A stretch of DNA of 30,340 nt, taken from positions 1-30,340 of the forward strand of contig JBBBWG010004025.1 of the NCBI GenBank assembly GCA_037176905.1, read 5' to 3'. Shown piece by piece: positions 28,201 to 30,340 of the stretch. The notes under the pieces were generated by a model, which was not told the origin of the DNA, made no database searches, and was given only the letters and a program-made list of their open reading frames with translations. How positions within the stretch are numbered: position 1 is the first letter of the stretch; the number at the start of each line of letters is the position of its first letter. Position numbers and translations under genes: made by a program. This DNA is from Azolla pinnata. Lineage: Eukaryota > Streptophyta > Polypodiopsida > Salviniales > Salviniaceae.

Positions 28201-30340
28201 GGCTAAAACTCTTTTAGCGACCACGACGACTTGAATCGAAATTCAAGCCGAGGAATATCGAATGGATAACGTCTAGGGACGAACCGATATCAGACTCTAG
28301 GAGAATCACAAGATCTTTGGCGCGAGCATTAGCTTCCCGGACCAACAGTGCAACGGACCGCACTGACGTCGCTCAAGAGTCACAACGATCTAGCGTTCAG
28401 AGGGCCGGAGTTACGTTCACTGGAGCGAACACCTTGGGAGGGCTGCAAGCATTATCTCCCAGGACCCGACGTTTTCGGCTGGAGCCCAAGCCGCGGCAGA
28501 AAATGTACTGAGCGGATCGGCGGAAGGTAATGCTAGGATCGAACCACAGGCTCCGGACTGGGCGCCGTACATTGTTAGTGACAGCGACGAAGGCTATTTA
28601 ACGGGTCTGTGGACTGTGTATTCGGGACTCAGCAGCGACTACTCCGGACGAGGAATCGATCGTTCCGGAGGTTGCGCTGCGGACGCGACGGACTGCATCC
28701 GCACCGCCTGCTGGTCGTAGTCGGAGAGCGGAAGGATGGCGCCGATACGACAAACTAGCCCGGAGGCTAGCATTGTCCCCAAGTTCCGAACGGGGTACGA
28801 GTGAGGAGGCCTTGTCGTACCCAGCCGAAGTGATCAGAGACGCCTTATCGTACCAAGCAATCAATGATCGTGGAGTTTCAACTGTCCTTGGAAGGACAGG
28901 CTGCACGCTGGTACGCCCAGCAGGATATCAACACGTTCACCATGTTTCAGGAACTCGTGGACAAATTCCAGGAGCTCTTCCAGGTGAAGATCCATCCGAC
29001 GGAAGTGCTGAAGGAATACTATTCGCTGCAGCAGCAAGCGGAGAGTCCGTAGCGGAATTTTTGCTACGTTTCCATGCCGTGCAAGCCATGCTGGATACGC
29101 CTCCAGTAGAGGATATCTAGAAACGACAGTTTCTGAAGGTACTACGGGAACCGCTACGATCTTCCTTCGCGTTGATGGATTCTTCCACGGTGCCCCTAAC
29201 AGAAATCGTTAATAGGGCGCTGAACTTGGATCACTAGCAACTGGGACTTGGGTTGTCCCAATTTCGCGCTCTCGCACCTTCCCCGAAGGCAGAGGAACGG
29301 GCGTTCCAGCAGGCGGACAGTGCACCCTGTGCTTCCAATTTGGACATTCCAACGTGGAGTGCATGCAGTGCTGCACTTTGTGCCAAGCACGGATGCACAC
29401 GACAACGATGTGCGAATACAACCTGCTGGCACAGAAAAACGCACCAGCGGTTCAGGCCGTTGAACCAGTACCGGTCCAGAATTGGGGACAAAAAAATCAC
29501 AACCGGTTCAAGCAAGGCAACCGCGGCGGACGGCCGTTCCGACGCAGTGGTCGGCCCCAGTTCCAGAATACTCACTTCCTACAGGAAGAGGCCAACCAGC
29601 GACGGGAGGCCGGTCCGTCCAGGCCGCAGGGAAACCGGAGGTGGGACCGACGAAGACCGAGCAAGGACCAACTTTGCTTCCGTTGCTGTCAACCCGGACA
29701 CTTTGCGCAAGATTGCCCACACCCCCCTGCCGGCCAAGCGTCAAACCAGGGGGAAGCGTCGTCAAGCAAAGGCCCGACGGTAATCTTGATTACGCCAGCC
29801 GTACAGCTGGTGACAGCCAAAAGTCACGCTCGGACGGAACAATAGACGGAGCAGGATAAGGTCCGCGCGTAGGCGCAACAATGGGTCGAAGCGGCGAACG
29901 CACAACAAAACGCCGAGATACAGACCCAGGTCGCACAGAGTACGGAGAACGGCGAGTAGGCGAATTTGGAACCCACAGGTACTTTAGGCCGCGAAATGGA
30001 GCCCGACATTTCGGATTTGGCGGGAATACAAATCACAATGACGCTAGAGCAGTTGCTGCGGCTAGTGCCAAGATTTCGAGAAGGAATACGACGTACTTTG
30101 GAAGGTACGACGACGACGTCGACAGCCGCAGTACAACTCACGGAAGTCGATCACCGCGTAATGGACTGCGAGTGCCTGAGCATGGAGGCCATCGTAGGCA
30201 GGCAAAGCATTACGAGCATCTTAATCCACGGCGGATTTGGCGTCAGTGTGATTAGTGTCGAAAACGGGCATCTAATGGCCGTGTTCACACTGTCCATAAC
30301 TGGACGGGCCATATTTGTAATATGCCGGAATGGCTGGTGC
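28201..30340 (+). mobile_element. Second Ty3/gypsy element, gag to protease, truncated by the window
   Basis: Markedly GC-richer than the old relic. A retrotransposon-gag domain reads SLEGQAARWYAQQDINTF and VDKFQELFQVKIHPTEVL (about 28873-29010). CCHC zinc-knuckle traces lie at about 29320-29420 and 29688-29730, the latter reading LCFRCCQPGHFAQDC. A basic Arg/Gln-rich stretch lies between them. Near 30130-30270 the reading MEAIVGRQSITSILIHGGFG recalls a retropepsin domain. Reverse transcriptase onward lies beyond the window. The element has several breaks and is a fossil, but its composition and clear domains suggest it is younger than the relic at 24050-27260. Confidence 0.8.

Overview
This is nuclear DNA of a vascular plant. 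Four protein genes and one tRNA are clearly plant: two tau-class glutathione S-transferases, a plastid-type RelA/SpoT homologue split by short GT-AG introns, a transit-peptide-bearing histidine-phosphatase-like gene, and tRNA-Ala. The rest is typical plant intergenic material: Ty3/gypsy relics, AT-rich satellite, microsatellites and a decayed rDNA piece. Tau GSTs argue for vascular plants (lycophytes onward); I cannot name the genus.

Layout. 2-262: 3' end of a tau GST gene (+). 391-1406: antisense pseudogene copy of the first ~1 kb of nuclear 18S rRNA, perhaps followed by its external spacer. 2344-2543: 12-bp-period repeat. 2880-7857: degenerate ~100-bp satellite. 7858-8600: fragment of a gypsy integrase end. 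9789-11063: complete two-exon tau GST gene (-), tail-to-tail with the first. 11064-15096: AT-rich, simple-sequence-rich spacer with a possible LTR-like module, a polypyrimidine repeat, a second 12-bp-repeat locus and a likely retroposed insertion. 15097-19234: six-exon RSH gene (+, 776 aa). 19884-19956: tRNA-Ala(CGC). 20592-23853: five-exon histidine-phosphatase-like gene (-, 307 aa), facing RSH tail-to-tail across the tRNA. 24050-27260: old, AT-drifted Ty3/gypsy gag-pol relic. 27340-27650: third 12-bp-repeat locus. 27812-30340: 5' part of a second, GC-richer and apparently younger Ty3/gypsy element, also broken, running off the window.

How the genes relate. RSH makes and/or degrades (p)ppGpp in plastids; the histidine-phosphatase-like protein also looks plastid-targeted but has lost both usual catalytic histidines; the GSTs are cytosolic detoxification enzymes. 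No operon-like link is implied. The recurring theme is local tandem duplication of ~90-225-bp units inside host introns (the GST intron and two introns of the phosphatase-like gene). In one case the repeat has copied a splice acceptor. All splice sites were placed by hand from reading frame, phase and GT-AG signals.
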